A stretch of DNA of 8,506 bases, taken from Gemmatimonadota bacterium. Its GTDB lineage: Bacteria > 4572-55 > J002. The notes beneath the pieces are model-generated. The model ran no database searches and was not told the DNA's origin. It was given only the letters and a program-made list of their open reading frames with translations. Below, in pieces: positions 1 to 7,338 of the stretch. Made by a program: the position numbers and the translations under genes. Position 1 is the stretch's first letter, and each line of letters begins with the position of its first letter. The stretch spans positions 1-8,506 of the forward strand of contig RFFQ01000116.1 of the NCBI GenBank assembly GCA_003697105.1, in the 5' to 3' direction.

Positions 1-1389
1 GGGGATCACATCCACCGCACCATTCAGCCACTGCACCCGTACGGAATCTATGAGGTCAGTCATGCCGAGACCAAATTCCGCAATTAAATGGTTCTGCCCG
101 CCACGTCCGGTAAGCCCGCTGACTTCGCGATATTGCCTTCCTGCTGTCGTAAATAGGGTAATTTTTGCGCCGATAGTGCTGGCATCGGCGGTTTGTGTCC
201 GGCATTCCACTTGTAACCAATTATGGCCATTCCCATTATTTTGGTACAGCAGGTTATTCTCACCCGCCCCGTTGGCAATAAAAATATCGGTATCGCCGTC
301 ACCATCATAATCGGCACAACTGATGCCGTGATAGGGAGCTTCCAGAAGGAGCAACTCCTCATTTTCATCAATAACGAGATCAAATGTGCCATCACCGTTA
401 TTGTGATAGAGATGGCACAAGCGCGTATCACCACTATTCGCAACGATCATATCGAGCCAGCCATCATTATCATAATCCAGCCACGCACTGCTAAACGAAG
501 CACCGATAGTGGTCACAATATCACCCGCATCTGCAGGGCTGAAGGTGCCATCACCATTATTTTGGTAGAGATTATTGGGCGTGCCGTTCGAGGGTCCATA
601 GTTGATCACGTACAGATCGAGATCACCATCATTATCATAATCACCCCAATTTCCACCTTGTGAACTAAAAGCGTCGGTGGCAATCGCACCGGAAGTGACG
701 CGAGTAAAATTGCCATTTCCCTGATTTTCATAGAGAAAATTAACGGCATCCCCGGTATTTGCTACAAACAGGTCAAGATCGCCATCATTGTCATAATCCG
801 CCCAAATGCAGTTGCGTGAATTTCCGCCATCATTCACAATCCCACCTGTGGTGATTCGCTCAAAGGTGCCATTTCCCAAGTTATGAAATAGCATGTTGTT
901 TTCACCATTGTTTGCCACAAATAGGTCGAGCCAGCCATCATTGTCATAATCTCCCCATGCCGCCCCTTGTGAATTGGCACCATCATTGACAATTTCACCT
1001 GAAGTAACCGCCGTAAAATTCCCATTACCGGTATTTGTATATAACGCATTATCTCCCTCGTTCGGTACAAAGAGGTCGAGGTCACCGTCATTATCATAAT
1101 CCCCCCAAGTACCGGCATAGGAAACGGTATTCTCCTGCACAATCGACCCGCTGGTGATACGGGTAAACGTGCCATCTCCATTATTGACATATAACAAATT
1201 TTCACTTTGACGATTCGCCCCAAACAGATCGGGATGACCATCGCCATTAAAATCGCCCCAAGCACAGCCCCACGTATTACCACCGTTATTGACAATATCC
1301 CCGCTGGTGGTGCGCGTAAACTGTTGCCCAAAGGCAGACGCCGTAAAACAGAAAAGAACAAACCATAACCAGATCATGTACTTAGACAT
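1..1389 (-). CDS. Secreted FG-GAP/VCBS repeat protein with ASPIC/UnbV-like domain (partial, runs off left edge)
   Basis: The frame is open for 463 codons from ATG at 1389 to base 1 with no stop, so the 3' end lies outside the window. GAGG sits 7 nt before the ATG. Residues 1-21 look like a signal peptide (hydrophobic core MIWLWFVLFCFTASA). Residues 44-391 hold seven repeats of 50-55 aa, each opening with a Ca-binding-type loop such as WGDYDNDGDLDLF and containing an LYxNNGDGTF segment; they begin near residues 44, 95, 145, 196, 248, 303 and 358. This is the FG-GAP/VCBS pattern, which folds as a beta-propeller. Residues 390-463 (GAKITLFTTAGRQYREV, FGLGMTDLIDSVRVQWLNG) match the ASPIC/UnbV domain that follows such propellers in the CRTAC1-like family. 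The protein is probably exported; its ligand is unknown. A sorting tail may lie beyond the edge. It follows the DUF1648 gene after 51 nt, with no clear promoter between them. Confidence 0.9.
   Translation of the reverse strand, partial: MSKYMIWLWFVLFCFTASAFGQQFTRTTSGDIVNNGGNTWGCAWGDFNGDGHPDLFGANRQSENLLYVNNGDGTFTRITSGSIVQENTVSYAGTWGDYDNDGDLDLFVPNEGDNALYTNTGNGNFTAVTSGEIVNDGANSQGAAWGDYDNDGWLDLFVANNGENNMLFHNLGNGTFERITTGGIVNDGGNSRNCIWADYDNDGDLDLFVANTGDAVNFLYENQGNGNFTRVTSGAIATDAFSSQGGNWGDYDNDGDLDLYVINYGPSNGTPNNLYQNNGDGTFSPADAGDIVTTIGASFSSAWLDYDNDGWLDMIVANSGDTRLCHLYHNNGDGTFDLVIDENEELLLLEAPYHGISCADYDGDGDTDIFIANGAGENNLLYQNNGNGHNWLQVECRTQTADASTIGAKITLFTTAGRQYREVSGLTGRGGQNHLIAEFGLGMTDLIDSVRVQWLNGAVDVIP
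217..1260 (-). repeat. Seven in-frame ~150-165 bp coding repeats (FG-GAP/VCBS units)
   Basis: These are the DNA counterpart of the propeller repeats in the secreted protein. Near-identical runs such as ccatcattgtcataatc recur about every 150-165 bp because each unit encodes DYDNDGDLDLF. The later units (residues 303 and 358 on) diverge most. The nucleotide similarity could support unit gain or loss by recombination. Confidence 0.85.
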
Positions 1390-1440
1390 TATCAAACCTC
1401 ATAAATTAGGGATTAGAACTCAGGATTCGGAGCTTAGGGT

Positions 1441-1959
1441 TTAGGAAGTTGAAGACGGATTTGAGCCTTCCGGTACACTGGAAAAAATGACCACAAACCG
1501 GATACCCCACCCGACAGTAAACGCCATAAATATCCCTAAAATGCTCCAAAAAGCAACACCTGGTAATACCGGTGGTGGGTTGAGATTCGCTCGAAAGATG
1601 AGTTCAACTACAATCATCAGGAAAAGCAACGTGAAAACTGCCATTAGATGCATTTCCCGTTGAATCACGTTCATAGTGGTTTCAGACCGTTCTGGAGCGA
1701 GCCAATAGTCTTTGTTTGGTAAATTGATAACAGTGTTGGGAAGGTGGCGCATTAAACCGCCCATCATTACAAATAGAATCGCTAATCCGCCCATCAATAT
1801 CAGATACAAATTGATGAACTCAGACTTACTGCACCAACCATCCGGTTGATTTTGAGCGTCAAAATGGGATGCCACCACATCCGGTAGTTGCGGCGCGTAA
1901 TAAAGGCACTGAACGGCCGCTAAAATTAAGATTAAATATATCAGTAACGTCATTTTCAT
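1441..1959 (-). CDS. DUF1648 domain membrane protein
   Basis: A 172-aa protein starting at ATG 1959, with GGAGG 8 nt upstream (TGGAGGTTATCTTATG); the second Met two codons later is less well placed. Four membrane segments are visible: about residues 3-21, 51-70, 103-123 and 134-160. After the first, the stretch LPDVVASHFDAQNQPDGW is the hallmark of DUF1648, seen in SdpI-like and other small membrane proteins. The following NLPNKDYWLAPE segment is also typical of this group. The biochemical role of the family is mostly unknown; some relatives act in immunity to secreted toxins, but nothing here shows that. The tail (EGSNPSSTS) is short and polar. It lies 91 nt after the C25-like gene and 51 nt before the FG-GAP gene, so it may be cotranscribed. 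A TATAAT-like hexamer lies in the upstream gap but without a good -35. Confidence 0.85.
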   Translation of the reverse strand: MKMTLLIYLILILAAVQCLYYAPQLPDVVASHFDAQNQPDGWCSKSEFINLYLILMGGLAILFVMMGGLMRHLPNTVINLPNKDYWLAPERSETTMNVIQREMHLMAVFTLLFLMIVVELIFRANLNPPPVLPGVAFWSILGIFMAFTVGWGIRFVVIFSSVPEGSNPSSTS

Positions 1960-2050
1960 AAGATAACCTCCATCAATGATGAAGGATGAAGGCGAAAGGA
2001 TAACCCCCTCGCCCTGAAAATTATAAAATCCACAAACTCACGAACTCAGA

Positions 2051-5000
2051 TCATTTTAAGAGTAACATTCGGCGGCTTTCGGTGGTATCACCGGTTTGCA
2101 ACGTATAGAGATAAAGACCGCTGGAAACTCCCAAACCGTTATTATCCGTACCATCCCATGTGATTTGATATGTGCCAGTCGATTGCTGGTCAAGGTCGAT
2201 CAATGTACGAATCAGATGACCTGAAATATCGTAAATACTAAGATTGACCGGCATCGCCTGTGGCAGTTGGTAGCGGATCGTAGTTTGCGGATTAAACGGA
2301 TTCGGATAGTTTTGATACAACGTCACTTGTTGAGGGACATGTAAGGTCAGGTCTGTTTGTTCCACATCTACGGTTTGGTCACTGCCGTAGATCACAAAGC
2401 GGTCAATAAACCAGCCCCGATGGTCATCTGTATTCGTGCTAGCAAACCGGAATTTGACTTGAATCCACTGTCCCATAAACGCACTCAAATCAAAGCGGAT
2501 TTGTTCCCATCCCTCACTGGAGCCGGTAAAACCGGGTTGGCCCGCTAATCCCACAACGGAATTGTCGGGATAACCGCCTTCCGGTACGACAATCACGCCT
2601 GCCGGATTCGCCGCAGTAGAAATCCGCACATGACCTCCATCCCAACCGGGATTTGTTTCATACCAATGGTGTAGAATTAGATGATAATCCAGTAAAGAAT
2701 CAATCGGCACATAAAAGGCGGGGCTCACAAGGTCTGAGTTTGCTTGAGGTTGGTAATTTCCATCCAGATTAAAGCCCCATAGATACTCGCCTTCGTACGC
2801 TTCTGCGGGACCACCTGCGGGTGTCGGGCTACCATACTCCCAACCACATCCGCCATTGGCGCACTCTTCCGTAAAATTGCCATCATCGGCTTCAAAACCT
2901 TGAATGCCGGCAAGGGCAAAATTGACCATCACCGGCTGATTTTCCGGTACGGTGGCTTGAATCATTCGCATTTCATGGGTGGGGTCTGCGGCGTAAACCT
3001 CGTAGGTGTATGATCCCGGGCAGATAATCTCATAAAATCCCTCGCTATCGGTGAAGACTGGGGGCAACTCAACACCATCTTGTACCGCCATCACCGCCAC
3101 ACCTGCCAAATGCACCTGATTCATATCCCAGACATAGCCTTGAATCCGTCCAGAGGGTAATGGGTTCAGGGGAATATCCACTTGCAAGGTCTCGTCTTCT
3201 GCTACGGTCAACATCCCGGACTCAAAAATTTCGTAACCAAAATGTTGGGCTGTAATTTGGTATTCACCGGCACCCGGCACATAAATCCGGTAGAAACCCG
3301 TTTCATCAGCTTGGACGGAATATTGATCGACTAAGGTGACCCTCGCCGGAACCGGATCGCCGTTTTCACTATTGGTGATGGTGCCCTCAATCGCTTCACC
3401 GGAAAGCGCTTCAATGGTGCTGATATATGGAATAAAATTGTGCCCGTCCACCACAAGGTCATAAGTGCCCATTTCAGAGGCATGGGTGTAGATGGTGGCA
3501 TCGCCATTCTGGTTGGTACGTCCAGTGTAAAATTCGTCTTGCTCTATGTTGGTGATTGCTACGGTGGCACCCCAAACTGGATTTCCGTCGCTGTCTTCCA
3601 CGTGGATTATCGTTTGGGAATCCCCAATGGGAAAGATCGGGTCATGTGTCACCACAAATTCTGTAGGGGTTTCGGTGTAAATCTCACACGTGGGATCACC
3701 CATCAGGGCAAAGTGATTGTAGGTATCTTCCGTGTAAATATCGGGTAACGGATAATCAATCACAACCACTTCTTTGCCCCAAAGCAGCGCACCCCCCATC
3801 GTAAAAATACCCTGTTCAAACATCGCCTCATAAATTCCCCGGTCGAGTGAATCCCGGCGACGGGCATACGGTTCCGGGGTAGTTACTTGCGATCCGGCAA
3901 TGGATCCAATCGAGCCTTCTGGGTCGGTAGAACTACCATCGCGCATCCAGCGGACACAAAAATCGTTGTTGTTATAGTTACACTTCCCGCAAGTCAGCCA
4001 CGTGACAAAGGGGTATTTCCCATCGGGGTCGATCATTTCCATCGTGATGCCATATTCCCCGATGTAACCTCGGTAGTTCAGAAACGCCCGTCCGTCATTG
4101 ACATTATCTACCACATCTCCCGTGTGGCCATTGGTGCGATATTCATTGATCTCAATATAACCGCCGGCTTCCTGCAACAACCGGGTCCCCACTTCATCAT
4201 ATTTGGTTTCAAAAGAGGATTCCTGCGAGCAGACCAAGGTTGCCCGCTTGTTCCAATCGGTACCATCTACCACCGGATTTTGTTCGTATTGAAGTGTCCG
4301 GTTGACCATTGTCAGCAAAGAAAGCGGTGAATTGGTGCAGGGAAAACGCCCGATAATCACATCTAATTTTTCATCGTCACCTTCCAAGTACCCATACGGG
4401 TTATCCCCGAGATATCCCGTCGTCGTCCAGCCGGGCAGTACATTACCATCCCCAATTAATAGGATGTATTCGGGACGGGTAGCCGGATCATCATACACAC
4501 TTTGAATATAAGCTTTAATTTCGTTATTCGAGTCTCCCGTCTCAGAGAACGGCGCCACATACGTCCGAATACCTTTTTTATTTTTCCATGCCGCAAAGGG
4601 ACCCAGCGCACCGGCTAACGCATCCGGGGAGATAATTAAAAACGACAACCCATCCGGCGCTTCCCGTAAACCCGAAAATAAATGAGGTTTAAGCGCCTCA
4701 TAATTGACAATCGCCTTCCGATAAAAGTCCTCAAATGTGGGAGAAGGTATTGACAGAATTGATTTTGGATTCTGGGTGCTAGTACCCGTAGTTTGAATTT
4801 CAATCTGCAAATCGGTGTAAACCCGTACATCTTTCGTCACTGGATTTACCTGAATCGGACATACTTGGAGAGCAACAACCCGCACATCGCGCCAGATTTC
4901 CGGCGAACCGAGTGTTGCCAGTTCTGCGGGATAGAACGCATCCCGCTCATAGATATGCGAATCCAAAAAATGCAGTTCCGGCTCGATGTAATCCGAATAG

Positions 5001-5350
5001 GGCAGAACATCTAAACCCGGTAAAATCTCATACGCACCGGCACGGACAGAAATTTCGGCATTTGCAGTTGGGGGGATGGCAATCAGGGTGGAAATCATCG
5101 GTAACCGGGGTGCTCCCGGTTCAGAAAGATGAGGCGTTTGAGGGAAGCTTATTTTGGCATACTCAAGTTGATCGATAGAGACAAAATCAAGGTTCACCCC
5201 GGCAACATCCACTCTTAGTGTTGTACCATTTAAGTTGGCTTCCGTAACCGTCACCTGAGGCGAAGCGGGTATCTCACTGGTCAGCGGCAACCAATCCGCA
5301 AACACCACCGGTGATAAAAAAATAAGAATAATGGTAATCCAATAGCGCAT
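2051..5350 (-). CDS. Gingipain-like C25 family protein with T9SS C-terminal sorting domain
   Basis: A 1099-aa protein starting at ATG 5350, with AAGGAGG 6 nt upstream. Signal peptide about 1-18 (ITIILIFLSPVVFA). Residues about 30-225 resemble a C25 propeptide. Residues about 236-558 are C25-like: FLIISPDAL, YILLIGDGNVLPGW, DVIIGRFPC, AFLNYRGY, VTWLTCGKCN with candidate nucleophile Cys454, and the closing FALMGDPTCEIY that matches the gingipain FGDPS region. The gingipain catalytic His (NYTGHGS) appears replaced by Tyr429, so activity is uncertain. Next come an Ig-like domain (562-645), two carboxypeptidase-regulatory-like beta domains (653-729, 735-813) and a jelly-roll or MAM-like domain (817-990). 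Residues 1010-1099 are a Por/T9SS type A tail (YQNYPNPFNPQTTIRY ... GLYLYTLQTG ... RRMLLLK). I infer export by the type IX system to the cell surface or medium. It is first after promoter 5433-5460. Confidence 0.92.
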   Translation of the reverse strand: MRYWITIILIFLSPVVFADWLPLTSEIPASPQVTVTEANLNGTTLRVDVAGVNLDFVSIDQLEYAKISFPQTPHLSEPGAPRLPMISTLIAIPPTANAEISVRAGAYEILPGLDVLPYSDYIEPELHFLDSHIYERDAFYPAELATLGSPEIWRDVRVVALQVCPIQVNPVTKDVRVYTDLQIEIQTTGTSTQNPKSILSIPSPTFEDFYRKAIVNYEALKPHLFSGLREAPDGLSFLIISPDALAGALGPFAAWKNKKGIRTYVAPFSETGDSNNEIKAYIQSVYDDPATRPEYILLIGDGNVLPGWTTTGYLGDNPYGYLEGDDEKLDVIIGRFPCTNSPLSLLTMVNRTLQYEQNPVVDGTDWNKRATLVCSQESSFETKYDEVGTRLLQEAGGYIEINEYRTNGHTGDVVDNVNDGRAFLNYRGYIGEYGITMEMIDPDGKYPFVTWLTCGKCNYNNNDFCVRWMRDGSSTDPEGSIGSIAGSQVTTPEPYARRRDSLDRGIYEAMFEQGIFTMGGALLWGKEVVVIDYPLPDIYTEDTYNHFALMGDPTCEIYTETPTEFVVTHDPIFPIGDSQTIIHVEDSDGNPVWGATVAITNIEQDEFYTGRTNQNGDATIYTHASEMGTYDLVVDGHNFIPYISTIEALSGEAIEGTITNSENGDPVPARVTLVDQYSVQADETGFYRIYVPGAGEYQITAQHFGYEIFESGMLTVAEDETLQVDIPLNPLPSGRIQGYVWDMNQVHLAGVAVMAVQDGVELPPVFTDSEGFYEIICPGSYTYEVYAADPTHEMRMIQATVPENQPVMVNFALAGIQGFEADDGNFTEECANGGCGWEYGSPTPAGGPAEAYEGEYLWGFNLDGNYQPQANSDLVSPAFYVPIDSLLDYHLILHHWYETNPGWDGGHVRISTAANPAGVIVVPEGGYPDNSVVGLAGQPGFTGSSEGWEQIRFDLSAFMGQWIQVKFRFASTNTDDHRGWFIDRFVIYGSDQTVDVEQTDLTLHVPQQVTLYQNYPNPFNPQTTIRYQLPQAMPVNLSIYDISGHLIRTLIDLDQQSTGTYQITWDGTDNNGLGVSSGLYLYTLQTGDTTESRRMLLLK

Positions 5351-5432
5351 AGACGCCTCCTTGAGAGAAAACAGAAAAGAATACGATGGGAAAAATGGGG
5401 AGTAAATTATGTGGGGAGTTCAAGCAAGTTGA

Positions 5433-5460
5433 ATTATACCGAAATGCGCGGAAACGTCAA
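5433..5460 (-). promoter_or_regulatory. Sigma70-type promoter of the C25-like gene
   Basis: On the minus strand TTGACG (5455-5460), a 16-bp spacer and a perfect TATAAT (5433-5438) are present. The predicted start near 5426 leaves a leader of about 76 nt before the ATG at 5350. It lies just past the stop of the upstream small membrane gene (5475), so the large gene can be expressed independently. Confidence 0.75.
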
Positions 5461-5474
5461 GCAAAAAATGAGAA

Positions 5475-5735
5475 TTATGATGGGCTATCATTTTTGGAAG
5501 AAGGCGTCTCTGGATAAATGGGTTGCCCGACCAACGCATCCTGCCCATACAAAACAGCGTTAAGATAGCCACTTATCAGGACAAGCAAAAGGTACGTCAC
5601 CTCAGCCGCACCAACCGCCAAGATCAGGATAATCACCATATGGAAGGCAAAAAAATGATGAAACAGCCATCCCCAAATGACGGTCAACATCAATTTGAGC
5701 GGACAGCCCAAAGCGATCAACGCATTGCCATGCAT
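5475..5735 (-). CDS. Small hypothetical membrane protein (86 aa)
   Basis: Starts at ATG 5735 with GGAG 8 nt upstream. That site sits in the 15-nt gap after the stop of the preceding gene, so the two are probably translated from one transcript. The protein is mostly hydrophobic: a first segment at about residues 5-25 (ALIALGCPLKLMLTVIWGWL), a His/Phe-rich patch HHFFAFH, then one or two further segments at about 32-62 (MVIILILAVGAAEVTYLLLVLI). The polar tail (PIYPETPSSKNDSPS) probably lies outside the membrane. I recognise no family. Its partner on the transcript is another small membrane protein, which suggests a joint envelope role; this is inference. Confidence 0.65.
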   Translation of the reverse strand: MHGNALIALGCPLKLMLTVIWGWLFHHFFAFHMVIILILAVGAAEVTYLLLVLISGYLNAVLYGQDALVGQPIYPETPSSKNDSPS

Positions 5736-5750
5736 AGCAATTCTCCGGCA

Positions 5751-6071
5751 CTAATATTCCAGCGGTTCTGGATTGACCCGGCGACGAATTTCGCGGAAAA
5801 TTCGCCGGTCAACCCGGTCACCCACAAAAAACGTCAAGATAAAACTCAGGAGAATCATAAAAACCGACCGGAATTTAGGGATAAAAAAGCCGGCTCCGAG
5901 AGCTAACATCGTCGGAATCACACCTGCCGTAATTACAGTTTCACCGGTATTTTCGCGGCTAAACTGTTTGGGGTCTTCCAGATACAAGCGGAGCATGTTT
6001 CCGGCAGCAGAAGCCAGCGCGACTAAAACCAAAATCAGGAGTGATTTGAAAAGTTTGATTAAAAATGCCAT
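5751..6071 (-). CDS. Small hypothetical membrane protein (106 aa)
   Basis: I chose ATG 6071 (MAFLIKLFKS) because GAGG lies 9 nt before it. An in-frame ATG at 6086 would add MRFKV but has no ribosome site. A hydrophobic segment at about residues 8-24 (FKSLLILVLVALASAAG) is followed by a soluble stretch (RLYLEDPKQFSRENTGE), then two close hydrophobic segments at about 46-64 and 69-84. The C-terminus is strongly basic (RVDRRIFREIRRRVNP), which by the positive-inside rule puts it in the cytoplasm. No family is recognised. It is first of a two-gene unit with the gene at 5475-5735, behind the promoter at 6143-6172. Confidence 0.7.
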   Translation of the reverse strand: MAFLIKLFKSLLILVLVALASAAGNMLRLYLEDPKQFSRENTGETVITAGVIPTMLALGAGFFIPKFRSVFMILLSFILTFFVGDRVDRRIFREIRRRVNPEPLEY

Positions 6072-6142
6072 GACCTTAAACCTCATTATTTATGTACCAT
6101 TGGTGGCTTAATTTCACATTCGCAACCACTTACTGGGTATAT

Positions 6143-6172
6143 ATGATAGCACAAAGAAGAATAGTTTGTAAA
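6143..6172 (-). promoter_or_regulatory. Extended -10 promoter for the small membrane-protein pair
   Basis: On the minus strand TTTACA (6167-6172), an 18-bp spacer and TATCAT (6143-6148) preceded by TGC, an extended -10 signature. The start near 6136 leaves a leader of about 65 nt to the ATG at 6071. It lies immediately after the terminator of the lexA operon, which fits a new transcription unit. Confidence 0.6.
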
Positions 6173-6176
6173 GACA

Positions 6177-6208
6177 AAACCCGTTTTCCGGTACCGGAAA
6201 ACGGGTTT
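6177..6208 (-). terminator. Perfect 32-bp palindromic terminator closing the lexA operon
   Basis: The 16-bp half AAACCCGTTTTCCGGT (6177-6192) is followed directly by its exact complement (6193-6208), with no spacer. On the minus strand the hairpin starts 9 nt after the 69-aa gene's stop and is followed by TGTCTTT, a modest U-rich tail. The RNA loop must open a few central pairs (the GGTACC core). The symmetry means it could also stop plus-strand transcription, though that side lacks a U tract. Confidence 0.75.
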
Positions 6209-6217
6209 CAAGGTGCG

Positions 6218-6427
6218 TCATAAGATACGTAGCCACCAGCCAACGGCATATTGAGGCAAATCTCCCCCGCCGGAAGGCAGTTCATGTTTGCCGTAGCCTT
6301 TACCTCCAAAAAAAATGGGTTCGTAGCCGAGATATTCAGTGACCTTCTTTCGGGCTTTGGTCTCGCTACTGGCATCTTCCACAATGAAGACCCGTGGCTG
6401 GTTCTGTTTATTTTTTAAAATGATCAT
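6218..6427 (-). CDS. Hypothetical 69-aa protein cotranscribed with lexA
   Basis: I place the start at ATG 6427 (MIILKNKQNQ) because AGGAG sits 7 nt upstream; an upstream in-frame ATG at 6457 would overlap the end of lexA and has no such site. The gene begins 19 nt after the lexA stop and ends 9 nt before the terminator, so it is the last gene of that operon. The N-terminal half is charged and looks alpha/beta (RVFIVEDASSETKARKKVTEYLGYEP). The C-terminal half is rich in Gly and aromatics (FFGGKGYGKHELPSGGG, then YAVGWWLRIL). No signal peptide or membrane helix is visible. I recognise no family. Its place suggests LexA-controlled, damage-inducible expression; a function cannot be assigned. Confidence 0.7.
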   Translation of the reverse strand: MIILKNKQNQPRVFIVEDASSETKARKKVTEYLGYEPIFFGGKGYGKHELPSGGGDLPQYAVGWWLRIL

Positions 6428-6446
6428 GGGCTTCTCCTGGTAACAA

Positions 6447-7064
6447 TTAAATATCACGACGAAATAGGCGCACTACTTTTCCGATGATCTGCACATCGTT
6501 TGCGGAGTCGATTTCAATGGGCTCCATCAAGTCATTCTCGGGAATGAGCCGAATGTTATCGGGTGTTCGTTCCACCCGTTTTAAGGTAACGGTATCATTA
6601 ACCCGAACCACAGCCACATCCCGTTCGGTCACGGTGGGTTGCATCCGTACAATCACAATGTCCCCATCCCGAATACCCCGATTAATCATGGACGACCCTT
6701 TCACCCGGAGAGCAAACATCTGCCCATCCGAATTATCAAGCCCCATCGCTTCCCAATCAAACTGTTCCTGAATATCGGAAATCAGGGACTGTAACACCTG
6801 TAAATTACCGGCGGGAATCTCGTACAACAAAGGTATGTGCGGCATGGTAGGAATCCGTTTGGGAATAATCCCTCGGCTTTGCTTGCGGATATATTCAATA
6901 TAGCCCTTTTTGGAAAGGCGGGTGAGATAATCCGTAACCGAATTGAGGGACTTGAACCCAAAATGAACCATAATATCCTGAAACGAAGGGGAATGCCCCT
7001 GTTCCATGTAGTACGATTCAATAAACTTTAATACTTCACTCTCACGAGCGGTTAAGTTTTTCAT
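6447..7064 (-). CDS. lexA: LexA repressor (S24 family self-cleaving SOS regulator)
   Basis: I chose ATG 7064 (MKNLTARESEVLKFIESYY) because AAGGGGG lies about 6 nt upstream; the longer frame from 7148 would overlap the upstream gene and lacks a site. The 205-aa product is close to the usual ~200 aa. Residues 1-70 are the LexA winged helix-turn-helix. Residues about 76-205 are the S24 domain, with Ala85-Gly86 in YEIPAGNLQ as the self-cleavage site, Ser125 in VKGSSM as nucleophile and Lys162 in VTLKR as general base, equivalent to E. coli A84-G85, S119 and K156. LexA represses SOS genes until RecA-ssDNA triggers its cleavage. The recognition region (FGFKSLNSVTDYLTRL) departs from the common S-x-N-A-V-x-x-H pattern, so its operator may differ. 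A phage-type LexA-like repressor is the alternative. Confidence 0.92.
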   Translation of the reverse strand: MKNLTARESEVLKFIESYYMEQGHSPSFQDIMVHFGFKSLNSVTDYLTRLSKKGYIEYIRKQSRGIIPKRIPTMPHIPLLYEIPAGNLQVLQSLISDIQEQFDWEAMGLDNSDGQMFALRVKGSSMINRGIRDGDIVIVRMQPTVTERDVAVVRVNDTVTLKRVERTPDNIRLIPENDLMEPIEIDSANDVQIIGKVVRLFRRDI

Positions 7065-7077
7065 GAAAACCCCCTTT

Positions 7078-7284
7078 TTAATGAGCGACCGCAAAAGCCG
7101 AAACCGGTACCCGCTGTAAATACCGCTTATCTTTAAGTGCCTGAACATAATATGCCGCCAGATTGTTGGAACGCAACTTCAACTGCTGGCTGATTTCCTC
7201 AAAAGAGGGAAATACACCGGTTTTCACGCGGTAGGACTCGATAAAAAGCAGAACTTCTTGCTCCCGACGGGTTAAATTCCTCAT
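7078..7284 (-). CDS. LexA-type winged helix-turn-helix protein without peptidase domain (68 aa)
   Basis: ATG 7284 has a strong AAGGAGGTG 6-8 nt upstream. The product aligns with the N-terminus of the LexA encoded next: MRNLTRREQEVLLFIESY against MKNLTARESEVLKFIESY, with 19 of the first 31 residues identical by eye. It covers helices 1-3 of the DNA-binding domain (PSFEEISQQLKLRSNNLAAYYVQALKDKRYL) and then stops after VPVSAFAVAH. No Ala-Gly cleavage site, Ser or Lys dyad is present, so RecA cannot inactivate it by self-cleavage. Its TAA at 7078-7080 abuts the ribosome site of lexA (13-nt gap), so the genes are coupled. Its intact start, strong ribosome site and clean stop argue for a functional short protein, not a recent break. 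It is probably a DNA-binding co-regulator; this is inference. Confidence 0.8.
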   Translation of the reverse strand: MRNLTRREQEVLLFIESYRVKTGVFPSFEEISQQLKLRSNNLAAYYVQALKDKRYLQRVPVSAFAVAH

Positions 7285-7322
7285 GGTAGCACCTCCTTAG
7301 ATTGGAACGGTGGAATAGGATA

Positions 7323-7338
7323 CTGTATGAATATATAG
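7323..7338 (-). promoter_or_regulatory. SOS/LexA-box-like operator over the -10 region
   Basis: CTGTATGAATATATAG (plus-strand reading) matches the E. coli-type CTGT-N8-ACAG LexA box at 7 of 8 fixed positions, with an AT-rich centre. It covers the -10 and the predicted transcription start of the lexA operon, as expected for autorepression. The LexA operator of this lineage is not known, so this rests on similarity to gammaproteobacterial sites. Confidence 0.45.

Noticed and set aside
223-663. Plus-strand open frame rich in Ile/Thr
   Set aside because: Antisense shadow of the same repeats; no ribosome site and low-complexity product.
834-1361. Minus-strand open frame of about 175 codons in another phase
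   Set aside because: It is a shifted frame of the FG-GAP repeat gene; the repeats keep alternative phases open. The true frame has a signal peptide and the DxDxDG motifs.
1982-2016. Possible terminator after the C25-like gene (GGCGA...TCGCC)
   Set aside because: Weak stem with no U-rich tail, so read-through into the DUF1648 gene is just as likely.
3887-4330. Plus-strand open frame of 147 codons
   Set aside because: Antisense to the C25 domain, which has clear family motifs and a strong start on the minus strand.
5523-5906. Plus-strand open frame of 127 codons
   Set aside because: Antisense to the two small membrane proteins; the product is highly polar and charged with no recognisable domain and no ribosome site.
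7065-7148. Longer lexA start at 7148
   Set aside because: It would add 28 residues overlapping the upstream gene, without a ribosome site; ATG 7064 begins exactly at the conserved LexA N-terminus.
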